Shown: positions 44,361 to 55,919, numbered from the stretch's first letter. The stretch is DNA of 64,000 bases from Gracilaria gracilis (GCA_030374805.1 JARGSG010000203.1:434001-498000), one strand, 5' to 3'. Numbers and translations are program-made. Notes: generated from the sequence alone by a model not told the origin.

Positions 44361-44761
44361 ATGGCTCACTTCCCATTGTTAATCACCGCTTTTTTAACTA
44401 CGTGCTTGCTCTCAGGTGCATGTGCACAAAAGGCAAGCTCTAAGCTCGATCTAGCTAGCTTCAAGAACCCACCGAGCCCCGCTGACTTTGTGGGTGGTGT
44501 GTAAGCCATGTCCAACGATCTTGAAAACAACACGATCGTCGTTTACGCACGGCGAAGGAACGGTACCCTTGCCTTGCTAGACCCTGCGCTCAAGACCGGA
44601 GGAAAAAGCGCCATTCTCAGCTTCGACACGGGCACTGACCCTCTATTTTCGGCCTTCTCCCTTGTTATCACGTCTGATAACAGATCCGTTCTGGCTGTCA
44701 ATGCGGGTAGTAACTCCGTTTCAGTGTTCAAAATAATGCCCGATTTCTCACTCAGTCTCGT

Positions 44762-44950
44762 TGTAGTGAACAGGGGGGAAGAGCGGCAGGGCCGGGGTTC
44801 GAACCACGAACCCCGGGCCCGCACAAAAAGCACACGAAGGCGGTTACCGATTGAGCTATGGCCGCTCACGGTGTGGTGACCTTGAGCCACACCGCCGGAG
44901 GTGTTATCGTGACCCTCTGTGACCGCCAGCTGCAGCTGACAGCAGCTACA
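44762..44950 (-). mobile_element. 189-bp element with tRNA-like sequence, TG...CA ends and 5-bp target duplication
   Basis: The element begins TGTAGTGAAC and ends CAGCTACA (ends TGTAG/CTACA are inverted) and is flanked by CTCGT at 44757-44761 and 44951-44955. These are the ends and duplication size of LTR retroelements, so it is probably a tiny LTR-derived or TRIM-like element. On the minus strand it contains a perfect Pol III A box (TAGCTCAATCGG) and B box (GGTTCGAACCC) and a 7-bp acceptor-like stem. It lies in the coding region of the lactonase-like gene. A GT-AG intron reading was tested: candidate lengths of 177-183 bp do not restore frame, whereas excision of 194 bp (element plus one target copy) does. 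Confidence 0.8.
44773..44859 (-). ncRNA. tRNA-like sequence (Pol III boxes A and B)
   Basis: On the minus strand GAGCGGC at one end pairs perfectly with GCCGCTC at the other over about 87 nt. Box A TAGCTCAATCGG and box B GGTTCGAACCC match the eukaryotic internal-promoter consensus. The D stem is broken, the anticodon arm is weak (mostly G-U pairs, loop GCTTTTT), and the T-arm region forms an unusually long CCGGGGTTCG/CGAACCCCGG hairpin. A working tRNA is therefore unlikely; a Pol III-transcribed mobile RNA is more plausible. Confidence 0.6.
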
Positions 44951-45917
44951 CTCGTCCATGTACAATCCGTTTCCGGAACTGGACCGAACACCATTGCAAT
45001 CTCTGGGCGATTTGTTTACGTTGCTAGCGTGGACACAGACGGTAAATTTGACAGCGCAGTGTCTCAGGCTGGGGTACTCTCCGGGTTTATTTTGGCTCGC
45101 TCGGGAAGACTCATTCCCATTCCATGCAGTCGCCGACAACTCACTTTACGCCCATCGGCCATCCAATTTTCTCCCGATCGTCGTTCTTTGGTTGTCTCTT
45201 CTTTGTTTTCTAGCGTCATGGCTGCCGCAACCGGCAGTATTGAAGAAATCGTGGTCTTCGCAGTCAATCCAATTGGCCTTCTCAGCTCCGCTACTGTGTC
45301 CAGTGCGACATCATCGGAACTAAACAATGCCCAAGGCCGTAATCTTCCGATGGTGATTGGTTTCGAAATTGTGAAGTCTCACGGCGTACAATACGTAGTT
45401 GTGCCCGAAATTCGCAGCATAGTCGGTGCCGATGGCATGGCCCCTCAAGACCAAGCTGCTTCGGTATCTACATGGCGACTTGACTCTGAGAGTCGCCTTT
45501 TCCCTGTGCCACTTGACGTCCCTGTCAGATCATCCGTGACATCCGGTCAAATAGACTTGTTGGATTGAGTTTTCCGCTAATTTGCGACAATTTTTTGTTT
45601 CTAATACGGTCTCAAACTCTACCTCTGTGTTCTCATTCGATCAGGGTATTTCAACTCTTGAAAAAGAAGTTGGCGCCACTGGACCGAACCCCATTGATCT
45701 TTGGGGATCCAAGGATAGTAAATTCTTATATCAACTGTTCAGCGGATCTGTTGGGGCTAACCAAGTTGGAGAGGGTGGCACTCTCACTGAAATTCAGAAT
45801 CCAATGAATTTTCCCGAACTGAATGCCCAGGGAATGGTTGCTTTTCAAATACAGTCAGCGCCACTATCGTGGTCGATGGAGCGATCGAAGCTTTCGGATA
45901 CTGTTCCCATAATAGCA

Positions 45918-46536
45918 TAGCTCCTAGTAGTACAGGGGGGGTCACGCAATAGTGCCATTTTGAGTATTTCCATCCTCTGATTAGTGCTACCCCTCAGCAC
46001 GTAGCACACCCGGAGGGATGGTGCCGGTGCGGGAGGGTGGGATGGTTGCGTATGCGTATGCAACGTCAGTGACGCAATGGACCACCTACAGAAAGCAAAA
46101 TCAGCTTTACTCTTTGCAAAGTGAAAAGAAGTTAGAGGTGCTCAGCGCCAAACGCTGATAACTGAGTACTTGTAGACAAGTTCACTTTGCTCGCTTTCTT
46201 CTTCATTGAATATTGCCACATTCTAAATAGACCTTCTAGATAAATATTGGATGACAGATCAAATTGTCATTCTTGCTGCATAATGATCTATTACAACCAG
46301 CAACGTTGTGTATATGAACAAAAACAATGACGTCACTTTAGCGTCACTGTATTGACAATATTTTAACGACGCGAAAAAATACTCAGTGTACTCGTAGAAA
46401 TACAATAGATAATCACAAAGCGTAATCAAACAGTAGCAACACATTTTCGACGCAACTATAGACATATTTCATATATAAGGGAACTTCGCTTTCTTCCACA
46501 GAGCCTCAAGTTCTACGCCCATTTTCAACCTTTAAA
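45918..46536. other. AT-rich intergenic stretch
   Basis: No gene was seen between the lactonase relic and the transposase relic. Confidence 0.45.
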
Positions 46537-47819
46537 ATGGCAGGAACCAGTCCCGAACACGCAGACAAGGCAATTGATATGCTTTCTGAAGTAGTTTTGC
46601 ATCAAAATTCTGAGCTGCACCAGTTTTCCTCTACCTCTCTTCGTCATGACTCTGATGATGAAAATGACTTTTCTTGTCCCTTATTACGACTCTTTTTACA
46701 TACAAAATGGTTCGGCTACTATTTTGCAGACAACTTATTTTTCATCTCGAGAATTTGATGAAATTTGGCAAGTGGTATCAGGAATAACCGATCAAAAATG
46801 GGGTAAAGGGAAGAAAAAGAAGTATTTGAAATCACCGAAGGATATATTTTTCATGGTCTTTACTACCCTCAAACATGCTGGCAAATGGGATTTTCTGGGG
46901 AATATTTTTGATATACCAGGGTCCTCCCTTGAAAGAATGGTTATGAAATATAATTTTTGTATTGTGTATGAACTGTATAATCATTACGTTGATGAAAACG
47001 ATGGACCCTATTCAATGAAGGCAATATTGAAAGGGGAAAAAGGGTTCAGAAATTTTAAATACTGTCGTTATGCTGCAAATGTCATCTTCCAGCAGTCCTA
47101 TCGGCCATCTGGTAATATCGCTGAGGGTAAAAAATAGTACGGCGGAAAACATAAGTTGTATGGATTTAAGATAAAAGCCTCCGTTCTATCAAATTGCTTG
47201 GCAATTATCGCTTCCAATCACTACCCTGGGGCAAAATCGGACATTGATTCTTTTTATTCAAATATTGCAAACGACAAAACGGCTTTGCGGAAAAGAAGTA
47301 ACGAAGGCTCCAGTTTTGTTTTGGATGCTGATGATTTATTGGATAAATATCCCAATCAATGGGGTGTACTGGTGGACAAGGGGTACCAGGGGGCGGCAGA
47401 GCATGTTCGTGCTATTCACCACCAAAAAAAGGCCGAAGCAGGAATGTTTAACCTTGGGAGAAGAAGCTAGAAATAATAATATTTCTAGTGACCGGGTTAT
47501 TGTAGAAAATTATTTCGGTCGTTTAACGCAGCTGTGGGTGGTTATTGGGTCAAAATATCGTTGGAGTGAAAAGTTTTACGACGAATTATTTATGCTGTGC
47601 GCTGCTTTAACAAATGCACATATTTTACGTCACCCATTACGGGCTGGAGACGGAGAATTCTATGTGCGCTGGAGGAATAGAATCTACACGATTGGAGAAG
47701 AAATTTGCCGAAAAAGGAAACTTAGCCAAGAGAAATATCGAGCTAAGAGAAAGCGACGTACTGAGGCTACATTTCGCGAAATTGAGTCGGATGATGAGAC
47801 CATTAACCCGCACATTTAG
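46537..47819 (+). pseudogene. IS4EU/Harbinger-like transposase (DDE_Tnp_4 superfamily), decayed
   Basis: ATG 46537 opens MAGTSPEHADKAIDML; after a frame change near 46675 the frame reads YLKSPKDIFFMVFTTLKHAG and NVIFQQSYRPSGNIAEGK, then TAG at 47135, GGKHKLYGFKIKASVLS and HYPGAKSDIDSF (second catalytic D). A frameshift near 47465 leads to RVIVENYFGRLTQLW (catalytic E) and a basic C-terminus (KRKLSQEKYRAKRKRR). The family usually has DVTFQQ at the first acidic position; here it reads NVIFQQ, so the first catalytic Asp is probably lost. It has one stop and two frameshifts. Confidence 0.75.
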
Positions 47820-49179
47820 TTGTTTATTACGTAATATGTTGATCTTTTGGCATTTAGAGTGCAATTAAGTATAATATCGTTTTGTTGTGTTGTTGTTAGT
47901 ATTTTACTGTATAATAGCTTATTGGTTTGATGCACCGCAGTTGCGCATTGCAAATGATTTTGTGTAGTTACACAAAAATATGGTTTTTACCATCGTTTTG
48001 TGTTGAAGACCTATTAGTGCCAACTGTGTCGCTGTGGCACATGGTGGCACTATTGCGTGTATGCTCCTGTATGAGGAAATAAAATATGTAAAATTTTGGG
48101 CCTGATCTGGTAGAAGTGGCAAGATTCATTCTGAGTTCAGAACTGAACGAAAGCGATGAGGAGTGATTCATTCATAGATACTGGATAAACGAAACGAGTG
48201 TAATATCAACAGGTGTCCAACTCCGTCCAGTACATAGAATATTTTCAGTTTTCCTGCTATTTTTGTAAAGCCACAGCGAACGAGTTGGGTGCTCATTCTG
48301 AGCATGCTGTACTCCTCTATTAAGCCTTATTATAAACGTTAGGAGCGACTTGTGCATAAAAATTCTAAAAGTATAGACGGGTTAAAACAATACTTCTGAA
48401 GTGCAGAATGTGGAAGATAATTATCCACGATTGTATTCCGTTTCTAACTTTCATCCTTTTCAGATCGTGATGAGTGATGAGGAGATTTCGACAAATGCAC
48501 AAAAATTGTAAAATATACTGAGCGTTTCTCTGCTGATCTTCTGGAAGTCAATTGAAAGCGACAAAAGAAGTCACACGTAAACGTATTCTCAAACTGAAAG
48601 GTGTAGGATGCCGACACTGGTACGCACATGCACACACACAAGGACTACTAATTTTTAGAAAACTCAGAACATTCGGTTGTCTTGAAACAGTACATCACAG
48701 CCCGTCTGTAAAAGAGTACTGACATCACGTACAGAGAAGAACATGGCCATGTTTCTTACCAGAATACAATTTTTTGTTCAACACAGTCGTATTATTTCTA
48801 CTCCTCTCCGGGCTTCGCTTGTACCAGACTTCGAGCTGATGACAGCGTTGCGGAGCATGTCTTGTGCTTGCTCAAATTGATGAATGAGCAGATTTGACAT
48901 AGCCTGTGCTACAATGGCATTGGCGCAGCGTAGCAATTTAGTTTCAGCGAGGATGGAGTACAATTTTAGAGACTACACTGCGGGAAACCGGCAACAGCTC
49001 TCCGGTGGCATGTGGGTTGAATAAATCGCAGATTCAATATTAACGAATGTGAAATACTTGGCATTACATATAGTGTACAACAGTAGAATAACTGTTGATT
49101 GCTCTTTCAAAAAGCCTTGAAAGAAAGAGTTGTGTCTCATCAGTCGTCGTGCTGGTTAACGGTTCTTTTCTTTGCTTTC
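47820..49179. other. AT-rich intergenic stretch, 1.36 kb
   Basis: No gene, RNA gene or repeat was recognised. Short frames on both strands are of random composition. Confidence 0.45.
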
Positions 49180-50033
49180 TGTGAAGCAACACCCTTAGGC
49201 GAGAAAAGCGCAATCTCATGAAAACGTTCGGAACTTTCCCCTTGATAGGGTAGCATAGCGAACAAGACACTCTAGCAATGCCGCCGCTAGGCCGGGTTCA
49301 AACCCGAGGTCAAACCATCACAACAAGCGTTACAGTGTTGATATTTGATTGTAGTCAGGAGATATCTACGTGTTCACACGGTCACAAGATGAGTCCTCGA
49401 AAGAGAATGGAACGGTAACGACAAAGAGACGAAAACGAGCCATTGTGAATAGAGCAAAAAGGCTAACCCAAAAATGGGATAAAAAGAGCCACCACAGTGG
49501 GCAGAAGAGACAGATTGAAAAGCAAACCCAATACAATTGCGAGTGTACGACAAAAGGTTGGCATAAAACGCTCAAATAGTGATTATACTCTTAGCGCCGC
49601 AAAATTGGCTAACTATATGTGAGCAACATGGTCGTTACTCTACTTGGAGGTGAACAATCCGCAAATGTGTGATGGTTAGAGCTAGGAGCCCTTGCTTGGC
49701 AAACTGCAATTTACTTGGGGAAGCGGAGCTCAACTTTCTGAGTACTAAGCTCTGAGCACCAATAACAGTGTGTGCGCCAGGCAAAATAATCTATAAATTA
49801 CCTAAGTAAATACAGCAATGCTGGATGCATTGCCTCCGGCATATCCGTGCTACACGTGTGCTAGTCAAACTCGCTAAGTGGCACCTCGAGAGGTGCATTA
49901 TACGTGTACATCTGTGGAAATTACCTCAGCCAGGCGACCCGCTAATAGCGGTGTAGCTCACATATATCTACTAACGCATGATGCGGAAATTAACTAAGTA
50001 TCTCAAATCGCCTCCAAGGAGTGTTGTCCATCA
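49180..50033 (-). repeat. LTR C
   Basis: 854 bp, TG...CA ends, aligns along its full length with solo LTRs A and B. Confidence 0.85.
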
Positions 50034-52084
50034 TACACCTCTCCCTTAGAGTGAGCCGCGCCGTCGCGGTGGCGGGTCGAATTTCTAACGATGAGCATAA
50101 AAGCGCCTCTCCGAAGCCTCCGGATTCTCTTTCGCCATGCGAAGACCAAATGACTACCACTCGGCAGTGCAAACCTCGCTCCAGCGACGATCATTCTTGT
50201 TCACAACAGTCTGCTTCCTTCTATCGCAGTCCTACTGCCAACCTTTCTGTTGTCCGTCGAGTGCCTCGCGCAATGAGTGGTCAATCTCCCCACTCGGGGT
50301 ACTTCTCCGGATTTCGTTCCGTGCCTCTTCCGCAAAGCTGCAATGCTTCTGGGGCGTCCCAGGGCAACAACTCCAGTGGCGGGCATTTTCTCCTTTCGGG
50401 GTATCAGCCTCACGGTCACATCATGCACGAAGGGCCCTGCCTTTCACACCACGAGTTCGTCGGACAGAACACTCGCGTTTACGCGCATCTCTCCGGGACT
50501 GCTCCGTGATTTCATCCTATAGGCGTTTCTAACGACGAGCTTATCGCGTCTTACGTAGACGGTACCGATCGCCTTCCCCGAGATCTTCCGGCAATGCTCA
50601 CCACTTCGTGAAATTGGCATCGACGGGTGGCAGTTCCTCCTCACGCAGTTCTGCGGCGTTCCGGCGAATCGCTGACTTCCGCTCAGGCGACGTTGGTTCG
50701 CTTGGGGTATGCATGGCAGACCCGGGCGAACTTTGAGTTCCCAGTTCCTGATTGTCTCAGCTTCGAACTACAGTTGTACCGTACACAAGGCGAGATTTTG
50801 TACTGCAACCGCTTGGCGGTGAATGAGACTTGCCCCTGGAGAGGACGTCCCGTCGTACGCCAGGAGGCGGTGTGTTGGATTTATTCAATCCTCCGTGCGG
50901 AGTTCAGGTATCTTCGCCGGAAGTCTCGTTTGCGGTGGTTACAGAACTTCATCCGGGATGAGCGTCGTGTGCGTTCTCGATTCAGGTTCCTTGTCCCGTA
51001 CCAGAACACGGAAATCGAACGAATCCGTCACCATCACGGCGTGGGCCGTTATATTCCCATTCCCACATGGTGGTCCTCGGTGGGGGTGTGTCGCGGGTGC
51101 TACGTCGAGCATTCCCCGGTCATCTCCAATCTGCGCTCGGGCCTCATCGAGGATCCATAATCCGGACTGTGGTTCGTTGTGCTCACCGAGTGGGCAATCC
51201 GCACCGCGGCTTATCTCCTATGGGAAGTACATCACCTGTATCGATTGTGGTAAATTCCGCCTCGCCTTCGAGCGTGCATACGGGCTCTCTCGTTGCCTTT
51301 CCCTCCTGGAGTTGAGAACAATGCCGAAGAAGTTCGTGAGCTCCTCGACGTAGTCGATTGAGTTGATTGGGCCAGTGTGCCCTTCACTCAAAGCGGCCAC
51401 GGTCACGAGGTCGGCAGTTTCAACCGGTTCCCAGAACGACGCACGCCATTGGCAGGAGACTTCATCTTTCTCAACTCCTAAGAGGTGCAAGAGATCACTG
51501 CAGCTGAATTGGCAGCTCTCCGTATGGCTTTGAGGTACATCCCTTACGGGCATCCCGTTGGCTTCGTTGACGCTGACGAGTTCCACCACGCTTATGGCGC
51601 TGACGATGACCAAATGATGGACGACAAATCCAAGAAGAGGTATGATGACGACGTATTCTAAGTGGTTTATTCCACTGATGCGGCTGGGACGAACTCCAAC
51701 CACACGGCAGCGCCGGCAACGGCTATGGCTGAGCCATTGCATCCACCCGGGCCGAAACCTTCATCTGTAGGCGCCATGGTGGTTTCTCGTCCAGGCGAAC
51801 CTGACGTGATCGAGGTGCCCACCGTCCTGCCCTCCGTGGAAGGGACGGGTGATGCGGCTGTGATCGCTCAGTTCCTCCGAGGAGTTGGGGTTTTCGCAAA
51901 TGTTGCGAATGGCGATGTCGCTGCAATGCTGGACGCGTTGGCTGCGCGTCTTACTGGCGGATTCAATCCCAGCAATGAGGGTGGTGGTGACGGTGCTCCT
52001 TGCCCTTCCAACAAAGGGTCGGGGGCTTGGTTCATTTTCCACATGATTCATGATATGCGGTGTTGTCGTAGGATACAGCCTTGA
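50021..52084 (+). pseudogene. Antisense gene of chromovirus fragment, homologous to 13457-16240
   Basis: Apart from stops (TGA 50507, TGA about 50609, TAA 51158, and about five more), one frame runs for 2 kb on the strand opposite to the chromodomain. It has protein-like pieces: WWSSVGVCRGCYVEHSP, LWFVVLTEWAIRTAAYLLW, DWASVPFTQSGHGHEVG, FNRFPERRTPLAGDFIF, YGHPVGFVDADEFHH, then a DDDQMMDDKSKKRYDDD acidic patch and an Ala/Pro-rich tail. The order and several motifs parallel the inner chromovirus aORF (LWQIFFVEW, DDVCRVGW, FRPVRESMPCTGKAEF, WPHGVGFVG, DDDEED). The first 13 bases of the frame lie in LTR C, so a natural start is likelier at or after 50091. Confidence 0.65.
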
Positions 52085-52203
52085 TGGCAATTGAACCTAC
52101 TTCCGTCTATGACATATGTTCTCCTTGTCCCAGCGCCAGGTTCGTGTTCTTCCGCTCTTGAACTTCCTTCTAGGTGAGCTGGTTTCTTCCATTTCGGGAC
52201 GTT

Positions 52204-52563
52204 TTATCTCACTTGGGCATTGACAATTTTCAGTTGGAGATCTGTGATAGTACGTCGATCATACTGCACCAATTTTGATCGTGAAAGATGCTCGACGGGG
52301 TCATCCGAGTCAGCCTCGGGCCCGTAGCCGTACCAACGTACTAGATAATATGTGTGCCCCAACGGGTGGTAGGATTGTTCCACTATGTGGTCGACTACGA
52401 ACTCCTTTCGGAAGACTTCCCGGCCTTGTCGTGTAATTACGGCATCCTTCTTCGGAGAGCTCTCTGGCAGCGGGGCCGTGGGTGGCAGTGCGTCGGTACT
52501 CCGGTTAGACCGAGTATTTACCACTACAGTTGGTGGCACCGTGTCTTTGCGGTGTGGCCACAT
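52204..52563 (-). CDS. Integrase C-terminal chromodomain fragment
   Basis: A 119-residue open frame. Residues 55-105 read EFVVDHIVEQSYHPLGHTYY, LVRWYGYGPEADSDDPVEHL and SRSKLVQYDRR, a chromodomain with its conserved aromatic positions (Y/W/W-type cage residues). It ends the pol gene of the chromovirus fragment. The upstream part is a Pro/Ser/Thr-rich linker. The integrase core is missing. Confidence 0.8.
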   Translation of the reverse strand: MWPHRKDTVPPTVVVNTRSNRSTDALPPTAPLPESSPKKDAVITRQGREVFRKEFVVDHIVEQSYHPLGHTYYLVRWYGYGPEADSDDPVEHLSRSKLVQYDRRTITDLQLKIVNAQVR

Positions 52564-52836
52564 ACTTCTTCGGTGTTCTCGGATTGCTAGTTTACTATGC
52601 TAGATCGCTAGTTGTGAGAGTAAACGTCCGAAAAAACTAGTATTTCCGCAGTTTACGCTGGTTCGCAAGGCAAAAAGAATCTTTTGGAAATCACGTTTCC
52701 GTTCAGTGGAGTGTAAACTTCACCTACTGGATTCGAAGGCGAGTTTTGAGTTCCTCTGCCACAGCTCGTAACTTTTGCATTCTCCAAACTCTTAAAAAAC
52801 ACTCTAAAAAATTTCGAACAGACCCCTAGCGCTCCT

Positions 52837-53100
52837 TCATTCCAACCCTGCATTCGAATCCTGAGTCTCAGTTTTCCGAAATGTCAAGTTGAAGAACTCC
52901 AACGGAACACTCTCTCCATTTTCGTTTCCCCTCTTAGCCCAAAACCGGCTCCCAACCCCTCCCAGCCTCTTCTCCTCCTGGTTCTCCAGTACGCTTTCCG
53001 CCGTTTGCACAGCCACCGCCACACTACCAATCCCAACTAGTGGCGCTCCACCCGGCAGCTGCCACGGCACACATAACTCTCCATCCTCGTCCATTATCAC
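52837..53100 (-). CDS. Short unidentified frame, possible relic
   Basis: An 87-residue frame (LPGGAPLVGIGSVAVAVQTA, SRFWAKRGNENGE) on the pyrimidine-rich region's minus strand. It may be the tail of the coiled-coil relic next to it, in a shifted frame. No family recognised. Confidence 0.2.
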   Translation of the reverse strand: MIMDEDGELCVPWQLPGGAPLVGIGSVAVAVQTAESVLENQEEKRLGGVGSRFWAKRGNENGESVPLEFFNLTFRKTETQDSNAGLE

Positions 53101-53213
53101 CTCACCCTTTCACCTCTTTCTCAGCCGACTTCCCCCAGCCTACACTCCATTCCCTTCTCCGTTCCTCCCCCTCACACACCTACGTCCACCACGAGAGCTT
53201 GGCGTCATTAGTG

Positions 53214-53942
53214 ACTTTTTTCTCTTCTCTCATCCCCAACGCTTCTTTCCCCCACCAGCTCCTTCACCTCCAAAACAAATTAGCACGCATTCTTCACCTG
53301 TATCACTTGCGACTCCAACACCTGCACACGTCCACTCATCCTTATACTCTCCCTTCTCAGCTTCACCATCTTCCTCCCGACGCACTCTACCATCCCACAC
53401 ACATGCCTTCCAGTCCCCATTCCAGCCAACTTCATTCTTTTTCTAATCGTCGATATCAAATCCATCGGCACCCCAATCTCCGACATACTCAGTACCACCC
53501 CTCCCATCTCACCAACCATCTCAGAAAGCCAGTCGTCGAAATACTCCTTCAGATCCCCTCCAAGCTTTCTCAACCGCTCCTCCATCTCCGCCGCAAACCT
53601 CCTCTCCGGTCCCCCATCCCCTCCACCCTCTCCACCCCCATCACCCCCACCTCCCTCTCCATCCCCACTTCCCTCCTTCTACCCCATGCAAACCTTGTCC
53701 CCGCCCTCCTCCTTCCTTCCCGGTGGCGTCTCTGGTACCTCCTTCTGGTAGAACAGAGCCACTAGCTCCTCGTCCTCGACGTACCCATTCGACATCGCAG
53801 ATATAAACGGCGGTTCACGATATCGCAGATAGATAAGAACAAGGGAGATGAACCCAACAGTTGCAGCACTCCCCCCACTCCGCACAACCGTGGCACTGTT
53901 GGCCACACACCCACTTGCGCTGCACAACCCGTTGTACCCCAT
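53214..53942 (-). pseudogene. Unidentified coiled-coil/Gly-rich coding relic
   Basis: One minus-strand frame continues from about 53942 through TAG at 53679 and TAA at 53280-53282. It reads MSNGYVEDEELVALFYQ, a GDGEGGGGDGGGEGGGDGG linker, ERLRKLGGDLKEYFDDWLSE, a GVPMDLISTIRKRMKLAGMG segment, KLRRESIRMSGRVQVLESQV (heptad-like) and VLEVKELVGERSVGDERR. The regular charged helices argue for a former protein. The strong strand asymmetry (C-rich plus strand) fits. It is not recognised; it may belong to an old mobile element. Confidence 0.4.
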
Positions 53943-53989
53943 TCATATCCACTCATATTTGCCGCCATTACGCACAATTTTCATTTTTT

Positions 53990-54607
53990 CCTTAGAAATC
54001 TCCACATTTTCCCAACCTCGGTGCATACCCTATCCCAATGAAACCCGTGATGCACCACCTCTCAAGTACCAACGGTACCATAAACTCCTAATTTCTATGC
54101 TTTATTTCACTACATACCTTCTCATAAACACACTTTCCGACCCTACCTCCTCTACAGCTCTGCTTCCCATTTTTTTCCATAATCGAATAATACAAATCCC
54201 CTTATTTCCTTGTTGATATCACCAGAAATGCTGAAGCCTGAGACTTAGCACAATAGTATTGTGGGTTTCCTGTTTAAGAAACAAGTCCGAACGCTACCCA
54301 CGTAGTCATTGGTAGCGGACTGGGCAATTACCGTATCAGGAGCCACGTCCAAACGCAAGCCACGCAATAACGAGCAGCGGATTGCGTAGGATGCAAAACA
54401 CGCAACAAGTTAGAGAATAAAAATCGTCGCCGTCGGAGAAAGAACTCCAAGAAGCGAGAGGCGTCCTTGGCAGAGTCTGCTAAGATCTTGTGCCTGCTCT
54501 TTGCGTTTGCTTGCCCGTAGAACGCGCCGGTGTGCTTCTAGCAGTGTGATCGATAAACAAAGCGCTTTGGGACGTTAAATCGTACCGAGCCGCTGCGGAA
54601 GGAAGAC
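53990..54607. other. Intergenic, no gene recognised
   Basis: Mostly non-coding. Nothing repeated was noticed. Confidence 0.4.
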
Positions 54608-55554
54608 ATGCCGACGTACGGACTGGTGAAAACCATCAAGGCGCCGACGCTGAAGAAAGCGTCCCAACCCGAACCCATTAATATCGAAACAGATTATGCG
54701 ACATAGGTGCACCGAGTTAATAAGGTCAATGCATGGAAGCTTACAAACCAACGTTTGAAATCTGCCTCCGTCTGGCAATGCATCCAGCCCAAGCTGCTAC
54801 ACAGCCTTTGCATTCTGGGCCGAATCAAAAGCGCTTCCAAGGCTGAAGAGGCTACAAACGAAGCAGTTCATTCGTGGTTCGAGTCTCGACTCGCTCACTC
54901 CTCAACAGACCCCAACGAACGAGTCGAAGAGGCTTTATCAAGAATGAAGTACTCACCTGGAGCTGCCAAACAATTTGTGCTGGATGTAATCACCGCACTT
55001 GACGAGCATAATGCGTTGGAAGTTATCACAGAATCCGATCGCTGTAAACATCTCGTTTTTAAGCTGACACAGAAGCTCGAACCTCCGGAACTTAAGCAAC
55101 TGGTCAAAGATCAGATTGGTATGTAGACTGCCGCACAAAATGGAGCCAGACTTTCTATGCCAACAACCTGGCTACACTTTCGACCCAAGTTCATGCCGTT
55201 CAGTCGGCAACGTCCAAGTTGAGAAGGGAGCAGGCGCACTCGCATAAGCAAAATGCACGAAGCAGCAGTAGCGAACCACCGGCAAAGGTCTCTAGGCCAA
55301 ACTGGCCTGTCCATAAGAGATTGAAACAAAGAGCATCATCTGGAAATGAAAAAGGAGGCCACCGTTCAGACGAATGGAAAAAACCTTGCTTGAATGCCGA
55401 GCAATGCAAAGGTATTCACCTCATCAGAAAATGCCCTCCCAACACCTTTCACGCCTTACTTTCCTGGTCACACCTTCTACCTGGATATATTTATCTTCTT
55501 CCACCACCGAAACTATGTCTCAGTTGCAGGAATAGATCGATGTATCTCCGTTAA
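54608..55554 (+). pseudogene. Retroelement gag-like protein with zinc knuckle
   Basis: ATG 54608 (MPTYGLVKTIKAPTLKKAS) continues through TAG 54704 in the same frame to 55126: ASVWQCIQPKLLHSLCILG, AVHSWFESRLAHSS, ERVEEALSRMKYSPGAAKQF and KLEPPELKQLVKDQIG, a helical Gag-like plan seen in stramenopile and algal retroelements. In a shifted frame (55219-55554) follows a basic stretch and the zinc-knuckle-like CLNAEQCKGIHLIRKC. No pol follows, so the element is truncated or decayed. Confidence 0.6.
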
Positions 55555-55884
55555 AGGTGGCACACTCTCACGTTCTGTAGCTACGCATAGTACATCTCCT
55601 AGATGAAATAAAATAAGTACATCTTCAATTTTTATATCATATAGGATATGTCCTATTCCTATGCTGCTTGCGGAGGTTTTCGTATTTTGTCACAACCATG
55701 AGAATAAGAATAGGGAAACCATAGTAAATAATATTGCGAAGGTGGCACATCCTTACGCTTTGTAACAAAGACGAGGACATCCTTTGTGTCACATAGGAAG
55801 AGTACATGTTCTAATGTTATGTCCTAATACTCTGCGGATTGGGGAGGTTGTCGTATTTTGTCCTAACCATTTGGCTAAGAATTT
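55554..55884. repeat. Two diverged tandem copies of a 150-bp unit
   Basis: Units at 55554-55705 and 55739-55884 share aggtggcacaytcytacgytytgta, a cata-agtacat core, tatgtcctattcctat/tatgtcctaatactct, and gaggttktcgtattttgtc. They are considerably diverged. Confidence 0.45.
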
Positions 55885-55919
55885 ACATACAATGTAAAGA
55901 TATACGCCAAGCTGTAAAA

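Larger units (their letters stand above)
44361..45917 (+). pseudogene. Secreted lactonase-fold (beta-propeller) protein, disrupted
   Basis: ATG 44361 encodes a signal peptide (LLITAFLTTCLLSGACAQ). The frame then reads MSNDLENNTIVVYARR, LVITSDNRSVLAVNAGSNSVSVF, a post-insertion segment VQSVSGTGPNTIAISG and IEFSANLRQFFVSNTVSN, the repeated blade pattern of the 7-bladed lactonase family (PF10282-like). Three lesions are visible: TAA at 44502-44504 in the same frame as both flanks; a 189-bp insertion at 44762-44950; and a frameshift near 45562. Removing the insertion and one target copy restores the frame exactly. Its natural role would be extracellular, with the substrate unknown. Confidence 0.75.
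49180..52580 (-). mobile_element. Chromovirus fragment (3' part) with LTR C
   Basis: LTR C (49180-50033) belongs to the same family as solo LTRs A and B but has no target duplication (ctttc on the left, tacac on the right). It is instead preceded on the minus strand by a polypurine tract AAGGGAGAGGTG, so it is the 3' LTR of a minus-strand element. Internal sequence runs to about 52580 and includes an integrase chromodomain (52563-52204) and an antisense reading frame (50021-52084). The rest of pol, gag and the 5' LTR are missing. Confidence 0.8.

Noticed and set aside
44763..44945. GT-AG intron in the lactonase-like gene
   Set aside because: Candidate GT and AG positions give lengths of 177, 180 or 183 bp, which do not restore the frame. 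The mobile-element reading restores it exactly.
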